Of a stretch of DNA of 12,255 nucleotides, positions 1 to 7,215 are shown one piece after another. The DNA is from Dehalococcoidales bacterium (GTDB lineage Bacteria > Chloroflexota > Dehalococcoidia > Dehalococcoidales > DAOVUZ01). The stretch spans positions 1 to 12,255 of the forward strand of contig DAOVUZ010000009.1 of NCBI GenBank assembly GCA_030632305.1, in the 5' to 3' direction. A program made the translations under genes and the position numbers. Within the stretch, counting starts at the first letter, position 1. Each line of letters starts with the position of its first letter. The notes below the pieces were generated by a model. It searched no databases. It was given only the letters and a program-made list of their open reading frames with translations, and was not told where the DNA came from.

Positions 1-173
1 AAGCAGAAGCGAAACCTGTGGAAGCAGAAGCGAAACCTGTGGAAGCAGAAGTGAAACCTGCAAAACCGAAAACGAAGCGTACTAAACCGGCAGCCAGTAG
101 GAGCGCAAAGACAAAGCCCTCTGCTCCTGTTGAAGCAGAAGCGAAACCTGTGGAAGCAGAAGCGAAACCTGCA
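1..173 (+). repeat. 21-bp (heptad-encoding) repeats nested in the S3 tail
   Basis: A 21-base unit encoding EAEAKPV occurs at 1-20 (first base cut off by the window edge), 21-41 and 42-62 (variant with GTG, ending in GCA), then again at 132-152 and 153-173. There are three adjacent copies before the first basic block and two before the second. The array may extend upstream of the window. Such short in-frame repeats can change number by slipped-strand replication without breaking the frame. Confidence 0.9.
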
Positions 174-308
174 AAACCGAAAACGAAGCGTACTAAACCG
201 GCAGCCAGTAGGAGCGCAAAGACAAAGCCCTCTGCTCCTGTTGAAAAAGTGGAAAAAGAGGAGACGGATGCTACAACCAAAGCGAGTGAAATACCGCAAG
301 AGTCATAA
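1..308 (+). CDS. rpsC: C-terminal tail of ribosomal protein S3 (5' truncated by window), repeat-rich
   Basis: The open frame begins at base 3, runs in from outside the window and ends at TAA 306-308, giving 101 visible residues. They are almost entirely Ala, Lys, Pro, Glu, Arg, Ser, Thr and Val; no Gly, Leu, Phe, Tyr, Trp, Met, Cys, His or Asn occurs. The pattern alternates EAEAKPV heptads with a basic [19 protein letters not shown] block, repeated twice, and ends in an acidic segment. It is probably intrinsically disordered, resembling histone-H1-like or AlgP-like tails. No conserved S3 domain is visible. The S3 assignment is inferred from position directly before rplP in the L22-S3-L16 order; S3 carries variable C-terminal extensions in some bacteria. 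It could instead be an extra small ORF. The frame overlaps rplP by 41 bases. Confidence 0.6.
   Translation, partial: AEAKPVEAEAKPVEAEVKPAKPKTKRTKPAASRSAKTKPSAPVEAEAKPVEAEAKPAKPKTKRTKPAASRSAKTKPSAPVEKVEKEETDATTKASEIPQES
21..242 (+). repeat. 111-bp near-perfect tandem duplication inside the S3 tail
   Basis: Copy 1 is 21-131 and copy 2 is 132-242. Aligned by eye they differ at one base only: T at 52 against C at 163, which changes GTG (Val) to GCG (Ala). The unit is 37 codons, so the duplication preserves the frame. Near identity, including at third codon positions, points to a recent duplication or ongoing homogenisation rather than old selection on the protein alone. Confidence 0.95.
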
Positions 309-732
309 AGGAAGCCTTCGGGGCAGAGCCCATGCGGGGAATACCATTGTTTTTGGTGATTTTGGTTTACAGGCGCTAGAGGCTGCCTGGATTACCAGCC
401 GACAAATTGAAGCGGCGCGGCGGGCTATTACTCACCACATTCGCCGTGGTGGTAATATCTGGATCCGTATCTTCCCTGATAAACCGGTTACCAAGAAACC
501 AGCTGAGACCCGTATGGGTGGGGGTAAGGGTCCCCACGACCACTGGGCAAGTGGGGTTAAAGCAGGAAGAGTTTTGTTCGAAATGGGGGGTGTTAGTGAG
601 GAAACAGCTAAAGAGGCGATGCGCCTGGCTTCACACAAGCTCCCAATAGAAACTAAATTTGTAGTAAGAGAAACTGGCGTCGCCGTTGGCACTGATTCAG
701 TAAGTAAGGAGCAAGCTCAAGTTGAAGATTGA
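268..732 (+). CDS. rplP: 50S ribosomal protein L16
   Basis: L16 (uL16) binds 23S rRNA in the large subunit near the A site and central protuberance. The protein has 154 residues and begins [15 protein letters not shown]. It shows the family's [48 protein letters not shown] and GKGPHDHWA blocks and the C-terminal [11 protein letters not shown]. The ATG at 268 gives the classic N-terminus and has an AGAGGAG Shine-Dalgarno sequence at 257-263; the same frame stays open upstream but is not L16-like there. About 15 residues follow the usual end, making it longer than the typical 137-144. The start lies 41 bases inside the preceding S3 tail, and the end overlaps rpmC by 11 bases. Confidence 0.97.
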   Translation: MLQPKRVKYRKSHKGSLRGRAHAGNTIVFGDFGLQALEAAWITSRQIEAARRAITHHIRRGGNIWIRIFPDKPVTKKPAETRMGGGKGPHDHWASGVKAGRVLFEMGGVSEETAKEAMRLASHKLPIETKFVVRETGVAVGTDSVSKEQAQVED

Positions 733-919
733 GGAAATTCGCGCTCTCGGCAGTGATGAATTGCTAAAGCAACTGGAGGAAGCTCATCAAGAACTTTTTA
801 ACCTTCGCTTTCGCCTGACTACTAGGCAATTGGTAAACTACCGCGAAATTCCGAGGGTTAAAAAGAAGATTGCCCGACTGAAAACTATAATTAGGGAGAA
901 GGAGCTAGGTATCCGCTAA
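722..919 (+). CDS. rpmC: 50S ribosomal protein L29
   Basis: L29 (uL29) is a small two-helix protein near the peptide exit tunnel, where it helps form the docking site for trigger factor and SRP. The 65 residues match the usual length and carry the characteristic [16 protein letters not shown] helix followed by [17 protein letters not shown]. The start is a TTG at 722, the only plausible one, supported by AAGGAG at 706-711 with 10 bases of spacing. It overlaps the rplP stop by 11 bases, which suggests translational coupling. Confidence 0.96.
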   Translation: MKIEEIRALGSDELLKQLEEAHQELFNLRFRLTTRQLVNYREIPRVKKKIARLKTIIREKELGIR

Positions 920-933
920 GATAGTATTGAGTT

Positions 934-1215
934 ATGGAAAAGAAGCATAAAACTAGAGCTGGGCGTGTCGTCAGTAATAGGATGGATAAGACAGTAGTCG
1001 TGGCTGTAGAAACACCCAAGCACCACAAGCTATATAAAAAGACTATCAGGCGAGTGGTTAAGTATAAAGCCCACGATGAGAATAATGAGTGTCGGCAAGG
1101 GGATATGGTAAGGATTATAGAAACCCGTCCCCTGTCGAGGCAGAAGCGGTGGCGCGTAGCCAAGATAATAACCAAGGAAGAAGTAGCTGAGGTTCAACCT
1201 AAGGAAATAGCCTGA
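934..1215 (+). CDS. rpsQ: 30S ribosomal protein S17
   Basis: S17 (uS17) is a primary 16S rRNA-binding OB-fold protein needed early in small-subunit assembly. The 93 residues include the family signature segments [37 protein letters not shown] and [20 protein letters not shown]. The length is slightly above the usual 80-90 because of a tail ending EVQPKEIA. Start ATG 934 has no clear Shine-Dalgarno sequence in the 14-base gap after rpmC, so initiation may lean on reinitiation by ribosomes finishing L29. Confidence 0.97.
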   Translation: MEKKHKTRAGRVVSNRMDKTVVVAVETPKHHKLYKKTIRRVVKYKAHDENNECRQGDMVRIIETRPLSRQKRWRVAKIITKEEVAEVQPKEIA

Positions 1216-1239
1216 AATCAGCTTTTGGGACAGAATGGT

Positions 1240-1608
1240 ATGATTCAAACCAATACCAGACTCAAGGTGGCAGATAATACCGGCGCCCGGCAGCTTATGT
1301 GTATTGGCGTGTTAGGCGGCACAGGGAAGAGATATGCTCGGGTAGGTGATATTATTGTGGCTTCGGTAAAAAAAGCAACCCCGGAGGCAGTGGTAAAGAA
1401 GGGAGATGTGGTCAGGGCAGTTATCATTCGCTGCGCCCAGCCATATCGGCGTTTCGATGGCTCTCACATTAGGTTTGATGAGAATGCTGCCGTGATTCTT
1501 ACCGATAAGAATAATCCTAAAGGAAGCCGAATTTTTGGACCGGTAGCTAGGGAGCTTAGAGAAAAGAACTTCACCAAGATTGTCTCGCTAGCACCTGAGG
1601 TTTTGTGA
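1240..1608 (+). CDS. rplN: 50S ribosomal protein L14
   Basis: L14 (uL14) is a five-stranded beta-barrel protein at the subunit interface. It contributes to intersubunit bridging and to docking of the RsfS silencing factor. ATG 1240 gives a protein of exactly 122 residues, the normal length, starting [17 protein letters not shown]. The [10 protein letters not shown] and [14 protein letters not shown] blocks are intact. A TTG at 1225 would add five residues (MGQNG) but breaks the universal MIQ start, so it is not used. The Shine-Dalgarno sequence is weak (GGGA around 1227-1230). It is the first gene of a classical spc operon. Confidence 0.97.
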   Translation: MIQTNTRLKVADNTGARQLMCIGVLGGTGKRYARVGDIIVASVKKATPEAVVKKGDVVRAVIIRCAQPYRRFDGSHIRFDENAAVILTDKNNPKGSRIFGPVARELREKNFTKIVSLAPEVL

Positions 1609-1613
1609 GGTTA

Positions 1614-1931
1614 ATGAGCTTGGATATTAGAAAGAACGATACTGTGCTGGTTATCGCCGGTAAGGATAAAGGCAAAACGGGTAAGGTGCGCTTTGCTTAC
1701 CCCATGGATAGACGGTTACTGGTTGAAGGCATCAACTTTATCAAAAGGCATACCAGGGCAAGTGGGACAGTTAGGCAGGCAGGTATAATCGAGCGGGAGG
1801 CACCAATTCAGGTGTCCAATGTTATGCTACTTTGCAGCCGGTGTAATCATCCTACCCGTATCGGTTTCCGCTCTTTAACCGATGGTAACAAGGTTCGGAT
1901 TTGCCGCTCTTGCCATGAGGTAATTGACTAA
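1614..1931 (+). CDS. rplX: 50S ribosomal protein L24, with CxxC pairs
   Basis: L24 (uL24) initiates large-subunit assembly and later sits at the exit tunnel. It has a KOW-type segment (DTVLVIAGKDKGKTGKV, residues 9-25) and the GTVRQAGIIEREAPI and VSNVML motifs. Cysteines at 74, 77, 97 and 100 form two CxxC pairs, as in many bacterial L24s, so zinc binding is possible. The start is uncertain. ATG 1614 lies 3 bases after GTGAGG (1605-1610). TTG 1620 has better spacing from that site and gives MDIRKND. GTG 1605 would overlap the rplN stop as GTGA. The protein is 105 residues from ATG 1614. Its TAA abuts the ATG of rplE with no gap. Confidence 0.95.
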   Translation: MSLDIRKNDTVLVIAGKDKGKTGKVRFAYPMDRRLLVEGINFIKRHTRASGTVRQAGIIEREAPIQVSNVMLLCSRCNHPTRIGFRSLTDGNKVRICRSCHEVID

Positions 1932-2474
1932 ATGTCACAATTAAAGGAAAAATACAAAAAAGAGGTTATCCCCGACTTAGTGGAGCACTATGGTTATAAA
2001 AATATAATGCAGGCACCGCGCCTGGACAAGATTGTACTTAATATTGGCTTGGGCGAAGCGGTCCAGAATGCCAAGGCGCTGGAGGCGGCTGAGAAAGATT
2101 TGGTGGCAATTTCGGGACAACACCCGGTAGTGACCCGGGCCAAGAAGTCTATTGCTTCCTTTAGATTAAGGACAGGGATGCCCATCGGGTTAAAGGTAAC
2201 TTTGCGCGGGGAGCGGATGTATGACTTTTTCGACAAGCTGGTAAACGCTGTCTTACCCCGCATCCGTGAGTTTCAAGGAGTTCCCCCCAACTCCTTTGAT
2301 GGCAGGGGGAACTACACCTTGGGGTTCAATGAGCAAATTGTCTTTCCTGAAGTAGATTACGATAAGATAGACAAGGTACGAGGACTAGAAGTATCAATTA
2401 TTACTACAACTACCACCGATGAGGAGGGCAGGCACCTGCTGGAATCATTGGGTATGCCCTTCGCCAAGGATTAA
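1932..2474 (+). CDS. rplE: 50S ribosomal protein L5
   Basis: L5 (uL5) carries 5S rRNA into the central protuberance and contacts S13 and the P-site tRNA. The 180 residues match the standard length. The N-terminus ([21 protein letters not shown]), the [18 protein letters not shown] motif, [12 protein letters not shown], the [12 protein letters not shown] segment and the [18 protein letters not shown] block are all present. ATGAGG at 1915-1920, inside the end of rplX, serves as Shine-Dalgarno sequence 11 bases before the ATG. Start and preceding stop are directly adjacent (TAAATG), a coupling-friendly arrangement. Confidence 0.98.
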   Translation: MSQLKEKYKKEVIPDLVEHYGYKNIMQAPRLDKIVLNIGLGEAVQNAKALEAAEKDLVAISGQHPVVTRAKKSIASFRLRTGMPIGLKVTLRGERMYDFFDKLVNAVLPRIREFQGVPPNSFDGRGNYTLGFNEQIVFPEVDYDKIDKVRGLEVSIITTTTTDEEGRHLLESLGMPFAKD

Positions 2475-2486
2475 AGTGAGGTATGG

Positions 2487-2672
2487 ATGGCTAAGAGGTC
2501 AAAAATCGTAAAGTCAGAACGACCTGCCAAATACAAGGTGCAGCAGCATAACCGGTGCTATTTGTGTGGCCGCCCTCGCGCTTATATTCGTAAGTTCGGC
2601 TTGTGCCGTATTTGTTTTCGTAAACTGGCCCTTGACGGACAAATTCCTGGGGTGACAAAATCAAGCTGGTAA
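2487..2672 (+). CDS. rpsN: 30S ribosomal protein S14, zinc-binding (type Z)
   Basis: S14 (uS14) sits in the small-subunit head. This is the short zinc form: 61 residues with a four-cysteine finger at C24, C27, C40 and C43 (CxxC-x12-CxxC), followed by [19 protein letters not shown]. Zinc-free paralogs are longer and lack these cysteines. GTGAGG just downstream of the rplE stop serves as Shine-Dalgarno sequence. The 39 bases after its stop are the longest gap in the window and hold only the rpsH ribosome binding site. Confidence 0.98.
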   Translation: MAKRSKIVKSERPAKYKVQQHNRCYLCGRPRAYIRKFGLCRICFRKLALDGQIPGVTKSSW

Positions 2673-2711
2673 CTAGATATCACCGAATAAGTATAGACTA
2701 AGGAGGTAGGG

Positions 2712-3110
2712 GTGACCATCTCTGATCCGATAGCCGATATGTTAACCCGAATACGCAATGCTACTATGGCAAGGCATGATTTCGTGCTGGTACCATCATC
2801 GCGGATGAAGCTGTCTATTGCTAGAATCCTCAAAGGGAAAGGGTTTATTAGTGATTATGAGGTGCTCAAGGGCAAACCACACCGGGTAATCAAGATTTAC
2901 CTCAAATATAGTGATAATAATCAGCCAGTCCTTTCCGGATTGGAGCGGGTAAGTAAGCCGGGACTAAGGGTATATGTCCAGCGCAAAGAAATTCCCAAGG
3001 TTTATGGCGGCTTGGGTATTGCTATTGTGTCAACACCTAAGGGGGTAATGACCGGGCACCAAGCCTGGCACCAGGGGCTCGGCGGTGAACTTTTATGTTA
3101 TATATGGTAA
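2712..3110 (+). CDS. rpsH: 30S ribosomal protein S8
   Basis: S8 (uS8) binds helix 21 of 16S rRNA and is a key assembly protein of the central domain. In enterobacteria it also represses the spc operon by binding its own mRNA; I do not recognise an equivalent site here. The 132 residues start [17 protein letters not shown] and end [11 protein letters not shown], both typical. The KPGLRVYV and [20 protein letters not shown] segments are conserved. The GTG start at 2712 is supported by AAGGAGG at 2700-2706, one of the strongest Shine-Dalgarno sequences in the window. Confidence 0.98.
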   Translation: MTISDPIADMLTRIRNATMARHDFVLVPSSRMKLSIARILKGKGFISDYEVLKGKPHRVIKIYLKYSDNNQPVLSGLERVSKPGLRVYVQRKEIPKVYGGLGIAIVSTPKGVMTGHQAWHQGLGGELLCYIW

Positions 3111-3131
3111 CTAACTCTCGGGGTAATATAT

Positions 3132-3686
3132 ATGTCTAGAGTAGGGCGGATGCCAATAACTGTACCACCAGGGGTAGTGGTGAATATTAAACAGGATAAG
3201 GTTACGATAAGCGGACCCCGAGGGGAGCTTCATCGCCGTCTCAATGCTGATATGTCCATTACTCTGGAGAACAATAGCCTGAAAGTGTCGCGACCCAGTG
3301 ATAGCAAGGTGCATCGTTCCTTACACGGGCTGACACGGACTCTCTTGGCTAATATGGTAGAGGGGGTAACTAACGGCTTTGAGAAAAGTCTTGAAATAGT
3401 AGGTGTTGGTTACCGAACAGAAAAAAAGGGGGATAATCTGGTAATTCATATCGGGTATTCTCGCCCGGTGGAGGTATCACCGTTACCAGGCGTGTCCCTG
3501 ATTGTAGAGAGTGCAAATCGGATTAAGGTTACCGGTATTAATAAGGAAGTGGTTGGCGAGATGGCAGCTAAGATTCGGGCTATTCGTCCTCCTGACACCT
3601 ATAAAGGTAAGGGAATCAGATACGCTGGGGAGCTAGTTCACCTTAAAGCAGGCAAGGCAGGTAAAGCCATAGGTAAGAAAGAATGA
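3132..3686 (+). CDS. rplF: 50S ribosomal protein L6
   Basis: L6 (uL6) has two tandem alpha/beta domains and lies near the GTPase-associated centre and the sarcin-ricin loop. The 184 residues begin [15 protein letters not shown]. The second domain has the [15 protein letters not shown] and [10 protein letters not shown] motifs and the C-terminal [16 protein letters not shown] signature, followed by a basic [10 protein letters not shown] tail. The ATG at 3132 follows a weak purine-rich GGGG stretch. The last codons overlap rplR by 4 bases (ATGA). Confidence 0.98.
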   Translation: MSRVGRMPITVPPGVVVNIKQDKVTISGPRGELHRRLNADMSITLENNSLKVSRPSDSKVHRSLHGLTRTLLANMVEGVTNGFEKSLEIVGVGYRTEKKGDNLVIHIGYSRPVEVSPLPGVSLIVESANRIKVTGINKEVVGEMAAKIRAIRPPDTYKGKGIRYAGELVHLKAGKAGKAIGKKE

Positions 3687-4051
3687 TGGGAAAAAGTGAG
3701 CCAAGGATAGCCCGTCACCGAAGGCACCACCGAGTCCGAGCCAAAGTGGGGGGTACAACCTTAAGACCCCGTTTGTGTGTTTTCCGTAGCTTAAACCATA
3801 TTTACGCTCAGGTTATTGATGATTATCAAGGGCATACCCTAACCTCTGCTTCAACCCTTGACCCAGAGACAAAAGGTGAGGTAGAGGGCAAAGCAAAGGG
3901 AGCTAAGGCAGCGCTTATCGGCTCTTTAATAGCTAAGCGGGCAATCAGTAAAGGAATAAATCAGGTAGTTTTCGACCGTGGTGGATATAAGTATCACGGT
4001 AGGGTTAAAGCCCTAGCTGAGGCAGCTCGGCAGGGAGGATTAAAATTTTAA
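3683..4051 (+). CDS. rplR: 50S ribosomal protein L18
   Basis: L18 (uL18) binds 5S rRNA together with L5 in the central protuberance. The 122 residues match the family length. They show a basic N-terminal arm rich in Arg and His ([15 protein letters not shown]), the [20 protein letters not shown] strand pair, and the C-terminal [22 protein letters not shown] block with GLKF at the end. ATG 3683 overlaps the rplF stop as ATGA; an adjacent in-frame ATG at 3686 would drop one residue. Confidence 0.97.
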   Translation: MMGKSEPRIARHRRHHRVRAKVGGTTLRPRLCVFRSLNHIYAQVIDDYQGHTLTSASTLDPETKGEVEGKAKGAKAALIGSLIAKRAISKGINQVVFDRGGYKYHGRVKALAEAARQGGLKF

Positions 4052-4055
4052 GGGG

Positions 4056-4070
4056 ATGGTTTTAAGATAG
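4056..4070 (+). other. minimal upstream ORF abutting the rpsE start
   Basis: ATG GTT TTA AGA TAG lies in the 19-base gap between rplR and rpsE, in the rpsE frame, and its TAG is immediately followed by the rpsE GTG. The purine-rich AAGGGGA at 4050-4056 runs into its ATG, leaving almost no spacing. The same sequence is 14 bases from the GTG, so it is more likely a distant ribosome binding site for rpsE. This may be chance. Confidence 0.3.
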
Positions 4071-4598
4071 GTGAAAGAACCACTAAGCAAGATAGACCCA
4101 ACAGAACTGGCACTAAATGACAAGCTGATCTATATTAATCGGGTAGCCAAGGTGATGAAAGGGGGAAGACGCCTCAGTTTCAGTGCCTTGGTGGTAACCG
4201 GGGATGGTAATGGATATGTAGGTATTGGCGTTGGCAAGGCTAACGAGGTGCCAGAGGCGATTAGCAAGGGTGGTGCTATTGCCAAGAAAAATTTGATTAA
4301 AGTACCACTAACCGGGACTACTATTCCCTATGAAATAAGGGTTAAATTTGGAGCAACCAAGGTCTTACTGAAACCAGCAGCACCTGGCACCGGCATTATT
4401 GCTGGAGGTAGTATCCGGGCTGTTCTCGAAGTAACCGGAATTAAGGATATTCTGACTAAATCATTGGGTAGTTCTAACCGCATCAATATGGCTAAGGCGG
4501 CAATAATTGCCCTTAGCCAGCTTAAGGAGCCAAAAGAGGAGTTAGCCAAACGCGAGGAGCCAGCCCCTAATGTTGACGAGGCGGTAACCAGTGGCTAA
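4071..4598 (+). CDS. rpsE: 30S ribosomal protein S5
   Basis: S5 (uS5) shapes the mRNA entry channel and affects decoding fidelity. The 175 residues contain the N-terminal double-stranded-RNA-binding-like domain ([39 protein letters not shown]) and the C-terminal fold with [15 protein letters not shown] and [13 protein letters not shown]. An acidic tail of about 20 residues follows. The start is GTG 4071; the only upstream in-frame ATG, at 4056, is cut off by TAG 4068-4070. The Shine-Dalgarno sequence is distant (AAGGGGA, 14 bases away). The end overlaps rpmD by 8 bases. Confidence 0.97.
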   Translation: MKEPLSKIDPTELALNDKLIYINRVAKVMKGGRRLSFSALVVTGDGNGYVGIGVGKANEVPEAISKGGAIAKKNLIKVPLTGTTIPYEIRVKFGATKVLLKPAAPGTGIIAGGSIRAVLEVTGIKDILTKSLGSSNRINMAKAAIIALSQLKEPKEELAKREEPAPNVDEAVTSG

Positions 4599-4776
4599 GC
4601 TGCGTATCACCTGGGTTAAAAGCAGTATTGGCTATGCCAAGGTTCAGAAGAGGGTATTAAAGGCTCTCGGCTTTAACCGACTAAACCAGACTGTTACCCA
4701 TGATGACTGCGCCTCAATTCAAGGTATGATTAACAAGGTGAAACACCTGGTTAAGGTGGAGAAGGAAAGCTTATGA
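4591..4776 (+). CDS. rpmD: 50S ribosomal protein L30
   Basis: L30 (uL30) is a small protein of the large subunit with a ferredoxin-like fold, present in many but not all bacteria. The 61 residues match the usual length. They show [20 protein letters not shown], the GFNRLNQTV loop and a terminal [12 protein letters not shown] helix and strand. The start is a GTG inside the end of rpsE (8-base overlap), with GAGG around 4578-4581 as Shine-Dalgarno sequence. It ends overlapping rplO by 4 bases. Confidence 0.96.
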   Translation: MAKLRITWVKSSIGYAKVQKRVLKALGFNRLNQTVTHDDCASIQGMINKVKHLVKVEKESL

Positions 4777-5237
4777 GGCAGGATGAACTCTCCCCAGCCC
4801 CTGGCTCCAGGCGAGGTAGGAAGCGAGTGGGGCGGGGGGACGGCAGTGGACATGGCACCTATTCAGGGCGGGGTTGTAAAGGCCAGAAGTGCCGTTCTGG
4901 CTATAAAACGCGTCCTGGCTTTGAAGGCGGCCAGTTGCCTTTAATCAAGCGCTTGCCGCAAAAGCGTGGCTTTGTCAATATTTTTAGAACGGAGTACAGC
5001 ATAATTAATATAAATAGACTTAATATCTTTGCGTCTGGTAGCGAGGTAACACCAGAGAAATTGGTAGCCGCCGGGGTGATAAAATCTCTGCGGCACCCAA
5101 TTAAGATTCTGGCTCAGGGTGACATTAATCATCCCCTTCTAGTAAAGGCAAATAAGTTCTCAGTTGCGGCTAAAGCCAAGATTGAGGCTGCCGGGGGCAA
5201 AGTGGAGGAGGTTGGGTGTGGGACAAAGACAAGCTAG
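4773..5237 (+). CDS. rplO: 50S ribosomal protein L15
   Basis: L15 (uL15) is a late assembly protein whose long basic extension threads through 23S rRNA. The 154 residues contain the glycine/arginine-rich N-terminal half ([51 protein letters not shown]) and the globular C-terminal domain ending near [22 protein letters not shown] 4773 overlaps the rpmD stop as ATGA and is preceded by the purine stretch GGAGAAGGA. The last 20 bases overlap the proposed start of secY. Confidence 0.97.
   Translation: MRQDELSPAPGSRRGRKRVGRGDGSGHGTYSGRGCKGQKCRSGYKTRPGFEGGQLPLIKRLPQKRGFVNIFRTEYSIININRLNIFASGSEVTPEKLVAAGVIKSLRHPIKILAQGDINHPLLVKANKFSVAAKAKIEAAGGKVEEVGCGTKTS
5204..5211 (+). promoter_or_regulatory. Shine-Dalgarno sequence that sets the secY start
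   Basis: GGAGGAGG lies inside the last codons of rplO, 6 bases before GTG 5218. It is far stronger than anything before the ATG at 5257 (only CAGG at 5251-5254). It therefore favours the GTG as the secY start. Confidence 0.75.
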
Positions 5238-6537
5238 GCCGCGACTTCTTCAGGCAATGCTTGACGCCTTCACTCTACCTGACCTAAGGCGTCGAATTCT
5301 CATTACCGTAGGCCTCCTGGTAGTATTCCGCTTTGTGGCTCATGTGCCTCTTCCCGGGGTCGACGCTGATGCCCTACGAGAGCTATTCCAGAATGTCCCG
5401 ATACTGGGTATGCTTGACCTGTTCAGCGGTGGTGCCATGAGAAACTTGAGTGTAGCCGCTATGGGGGTTTATCCCTATATAACGGCTTCAATTATCATGA
5501 TGCTACTGGTGCCTATTATTCCAAAACTGCAAGCCATTTCCCGGGAAGGGGAAGCTGGTCAACACCGGATTAATCGGATTACCCACTGGTTGGTCGTGCC
5601 CTTGGCTGGCCTCCAGGGTTATGGACAACTAGTCTTTCTTCAGCGTGAGGATATTGTTAGTAGTGCTGCTCTACTGCCAACCATAGCCATGGTGGTATCA
5701 ATGATAGCCGGCACCATGTTCTGTGTCTGGCTGGGTGAACTTATTACCGAATACGGTATTGGTAATGGTATATCTATCATAATCTTTGGCGGTATTGTGG
5801 CTGGCTTACCTGAGATTATCGGTCGTGGTTTTCTGGCTGGAGAGCAGCAGCTTTGGGGTTTATTCTTTTACGTTCTCATAGCCCTGGCTACGATAGCGCT
5901 AATCGTTATCTTTACCGAGGCACACCGCCGCATTCCGGTTCAATATGCCCGCAGTGTCTTTCGCGGTGGTCGTATGCTCAAACAAACAGGCTCAACTCAT
6001 ATTCCACTGCGGGTAAACACGGCAGGAATGATTCCCCTTATCTTTGCTATGTCTATAGTAATGTTCCCTGGCATGATAGCCAGCTACTTTGCCAATCCAA
6101 CCGGGGCTGACCCCAACTTTGCCAATACTATTATGAATCTATTTGACCCGGCGGCAGCACTGCCTCTAGGTCTATTCTACTGGGGAGTCTATTTTCTGCT
6201 GGTGATTGGCTTTGCCTTCTTTTATACTATGGTGATTTTTCAGCAGCAGAATTTGCCCAGCGTCCTGCAGCAGCAGGGGGGATTTATCCCCGGGATTCGA
6301 CCAGGGCGTCTCACCGCTAACTATCTCAACCATGTTATTAGCCGTATTACCTGGGCTGGGGCTTTATTTCTAGCGGTAGTGGCGATAATACCTTTCCTCG
6401 CTCGAGAGATTACCGATGTTCAGGTGCTACAGCTATCCAGCATGGGTTTACTGATTGTGGTTGGTGTTGCTTTGGATACCATGAAGCAGCTAGAGGCACA
6501 GCTAGTGATGCGGCGCTATGAAGGCTTTATCAAATAG
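5218..6537 (+). CDS. secY: preprotein translocase channel subunit SecY
   Basis: SecY forms the membrane channel for protein export and membrane insertion, working with SecE, SecG, SecA and the ribosome. From GTG 5218 it has 439 residues, the normal size. Hydrophobic segments lie near residues 27-44, 78-100, 122-142, 152-172, 183-203, 213-233, 266-288, 318-340, 377-394 and 404-422, consistent with ten helices. Conserved pieces include [13 protein letters not shown], the plug and TM2 region ([12 protein letters not shown]), [33 protein letters not shown] and [11 protein letters not shown]. The GTG has a strong Shine-Dalgarno sequence and yields the expected [22 protein letters not shown]-terminus. 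An ATG at 5257 would give 426 residues, and the frame further upstream (from 5164) is not SecY-like. Its stop forms part of the adk ribosome binding site. Confidence 0.97.
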   Translation: MGQRQARPRLLQAMLDAFTLPDLRRRILITVGLLVVFRFVAHVPLPGVDADALRELFQNVPILGMLDLFSGGAMRNLSVAAMGVYPYITASIIMMLLVPIIPKLQAISREGEAGQHRINRITHWLVVPLAGLQGYGQLVFLQREDIVSSAALLPTIAMVVSMIAGTMFCVWLGELITEYGIGNGISIIIFGGIVAGLPEIIGRGFLAGEQQLWGLFFYVLIALATIALIVIFTEAHRRIPVQYARSVFRGGRMLKQTGSTHIPLRVNTAGMIPLIFAMSIVMFPGMIASYFANPTGADPNFANTIMNLFDPAAALPLGLFYWGVYFLLVIGFAFFYTMVIFQQQNLPSVLQQQGGFIPGIRPGRLTANYLNHVISRITWAGALFLAVVAIIPFLAREITDVQVLQLSSMGLLIVVGVALDTMKQLEAQLVMRRYEGFIK

Positions 6538-6546
6538 GAGTAAAAG

Positions 6547-7215
6547 GTGTATATTATCTTTCTGGGGGCTCCCGGGGCAGGCAAAGGAACACAAGCAGCT
6601 ACTCTGGCTCGGGAGTTGAATCTGGTGCACATTGCTTCTGGCGACCTGTTTCGGCAGGCACTAGAGCAAGAGACTGAGTTAGGAATACAGGCTAAGTCCT
6701 ATATGGAAAAGGGGATGTTAGTTCCTGATGAGATAACAATACGAATGGTTTTAGAGCGTTTATCTACTCCAGATTGTGAATCCGGGGCAATTCTTGACGG
6801 TTTCCCCAGGAATCTTAAACAGGCTGAGACATTGGACCAAGCTTTAGTCCAGCAGGCTAAGGCTATAGATAAGGTGGTATATATCAAGGTCAGTGACAAG
6901 GAGCTGCTAAGACGGCTCAGTGAGCGATGGGTTTGCCCTAGTTGCCAGGCACCGTACCACACTACAGACTCTCCTCCCCGGGTTCGGGGCAGGTGTGACC
7001 GGTGTGACAGTGAGCTACAAAAGCGCCCTGATGATACTGCTGAAGCCATTAAGAAGCGACTGGAGGTCTATTTTGCTCAGACTGCCCCCCTTATTGATTA
7101 CTATTGCCAGACAGGCAAGCTGCTAGAAGTAGATGGAGAGGGGAGTGTAGACGAGGTAAGGAGGAGGGTGGTTTCAGCCCTTCATCATGGAGAACTTGCC
7201 TACCCGAGGCTATAA
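6547..7215 (+). CDS. adk: adenylate kinase, zinc-type LID
   Basis: Adenylate kinase interconverts ATP and AMP with two ADP in the cytoplasm. The 222 residues are of the long-LID bacterial type. The P-loop GAPGAGKGT is at residues 7-15, the AMP-binding SGDLFR at 31-36 and LDGFPRN at 83-89. The LID carries C130, C133, C150 and C153, a four-cysteine zinc site. R160, D162 and D163 fall in the conserved QKRPDD segment. The start is GTG 6547 with TAGGAG (6535-6540) overlapping the secY stop. The pairing with map directly after secY is a common arrangement in bacteria with this operon type. Confidence 0.98.
   Translation: MYIIFLGAPGAGKGTQAATLARELNLVHIASGDLFRQALEQETELGIQAKSYMEKGMLVPDEITIRMVLERLSTPDCESGAILDGFPRNLKQAETLDQALVQQAKAIDKVVYIKVSDKELLRRLSERWVCPSCQAPYHTTDSPPRVRGRCDRCDSELQKRPDDTAEAIKKRLEVYFAQTAPLIDYYCQTGKLLEVDGEGSVDEVRRRVVSALHHGELAYPRL

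Noticed and set aside
1..242. CRISPR-like interpretation of the repeats at the left end
   Set aside because: The repeats are adjacent, in-frame multiples of three and encode a continuous low-complexity protein tail; there are no unique spacers.
130..267. N-terminal 46-residue extension of L16 ([14 protein letters not shown]...)
   Set aside because: It is the S3-tail repeat read in another frame. The true L16 start at 268 matches the family and has its own ribosome binding site.
870..891. TTGCCC ... TATAAT resembling a promoter inside rpmC
   Set aside because: The spacing between the two boxes is about 10 bases, too short for a sigma-70 promoter, and the location is within a dense operon.
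5853..6110. 85-residue plus-strand ORF inside secY
   Set aside because: It is an alternate frame of clear SecY coding sequence with no independent support.
6699..7049. 116-residue ORF on the minus strand inside adk
   Set aside because: It is the shadow of the adk coding frame; its serine/arginine-rich sequence is typical of antisense reading.
7104..7214. 37-residue N-terminal extension of methionine aminopeptidase
   Set aside because: It is an out-of-frame reading of the end of adk; the enzyme's conserved start lies at 7215 or 7224.
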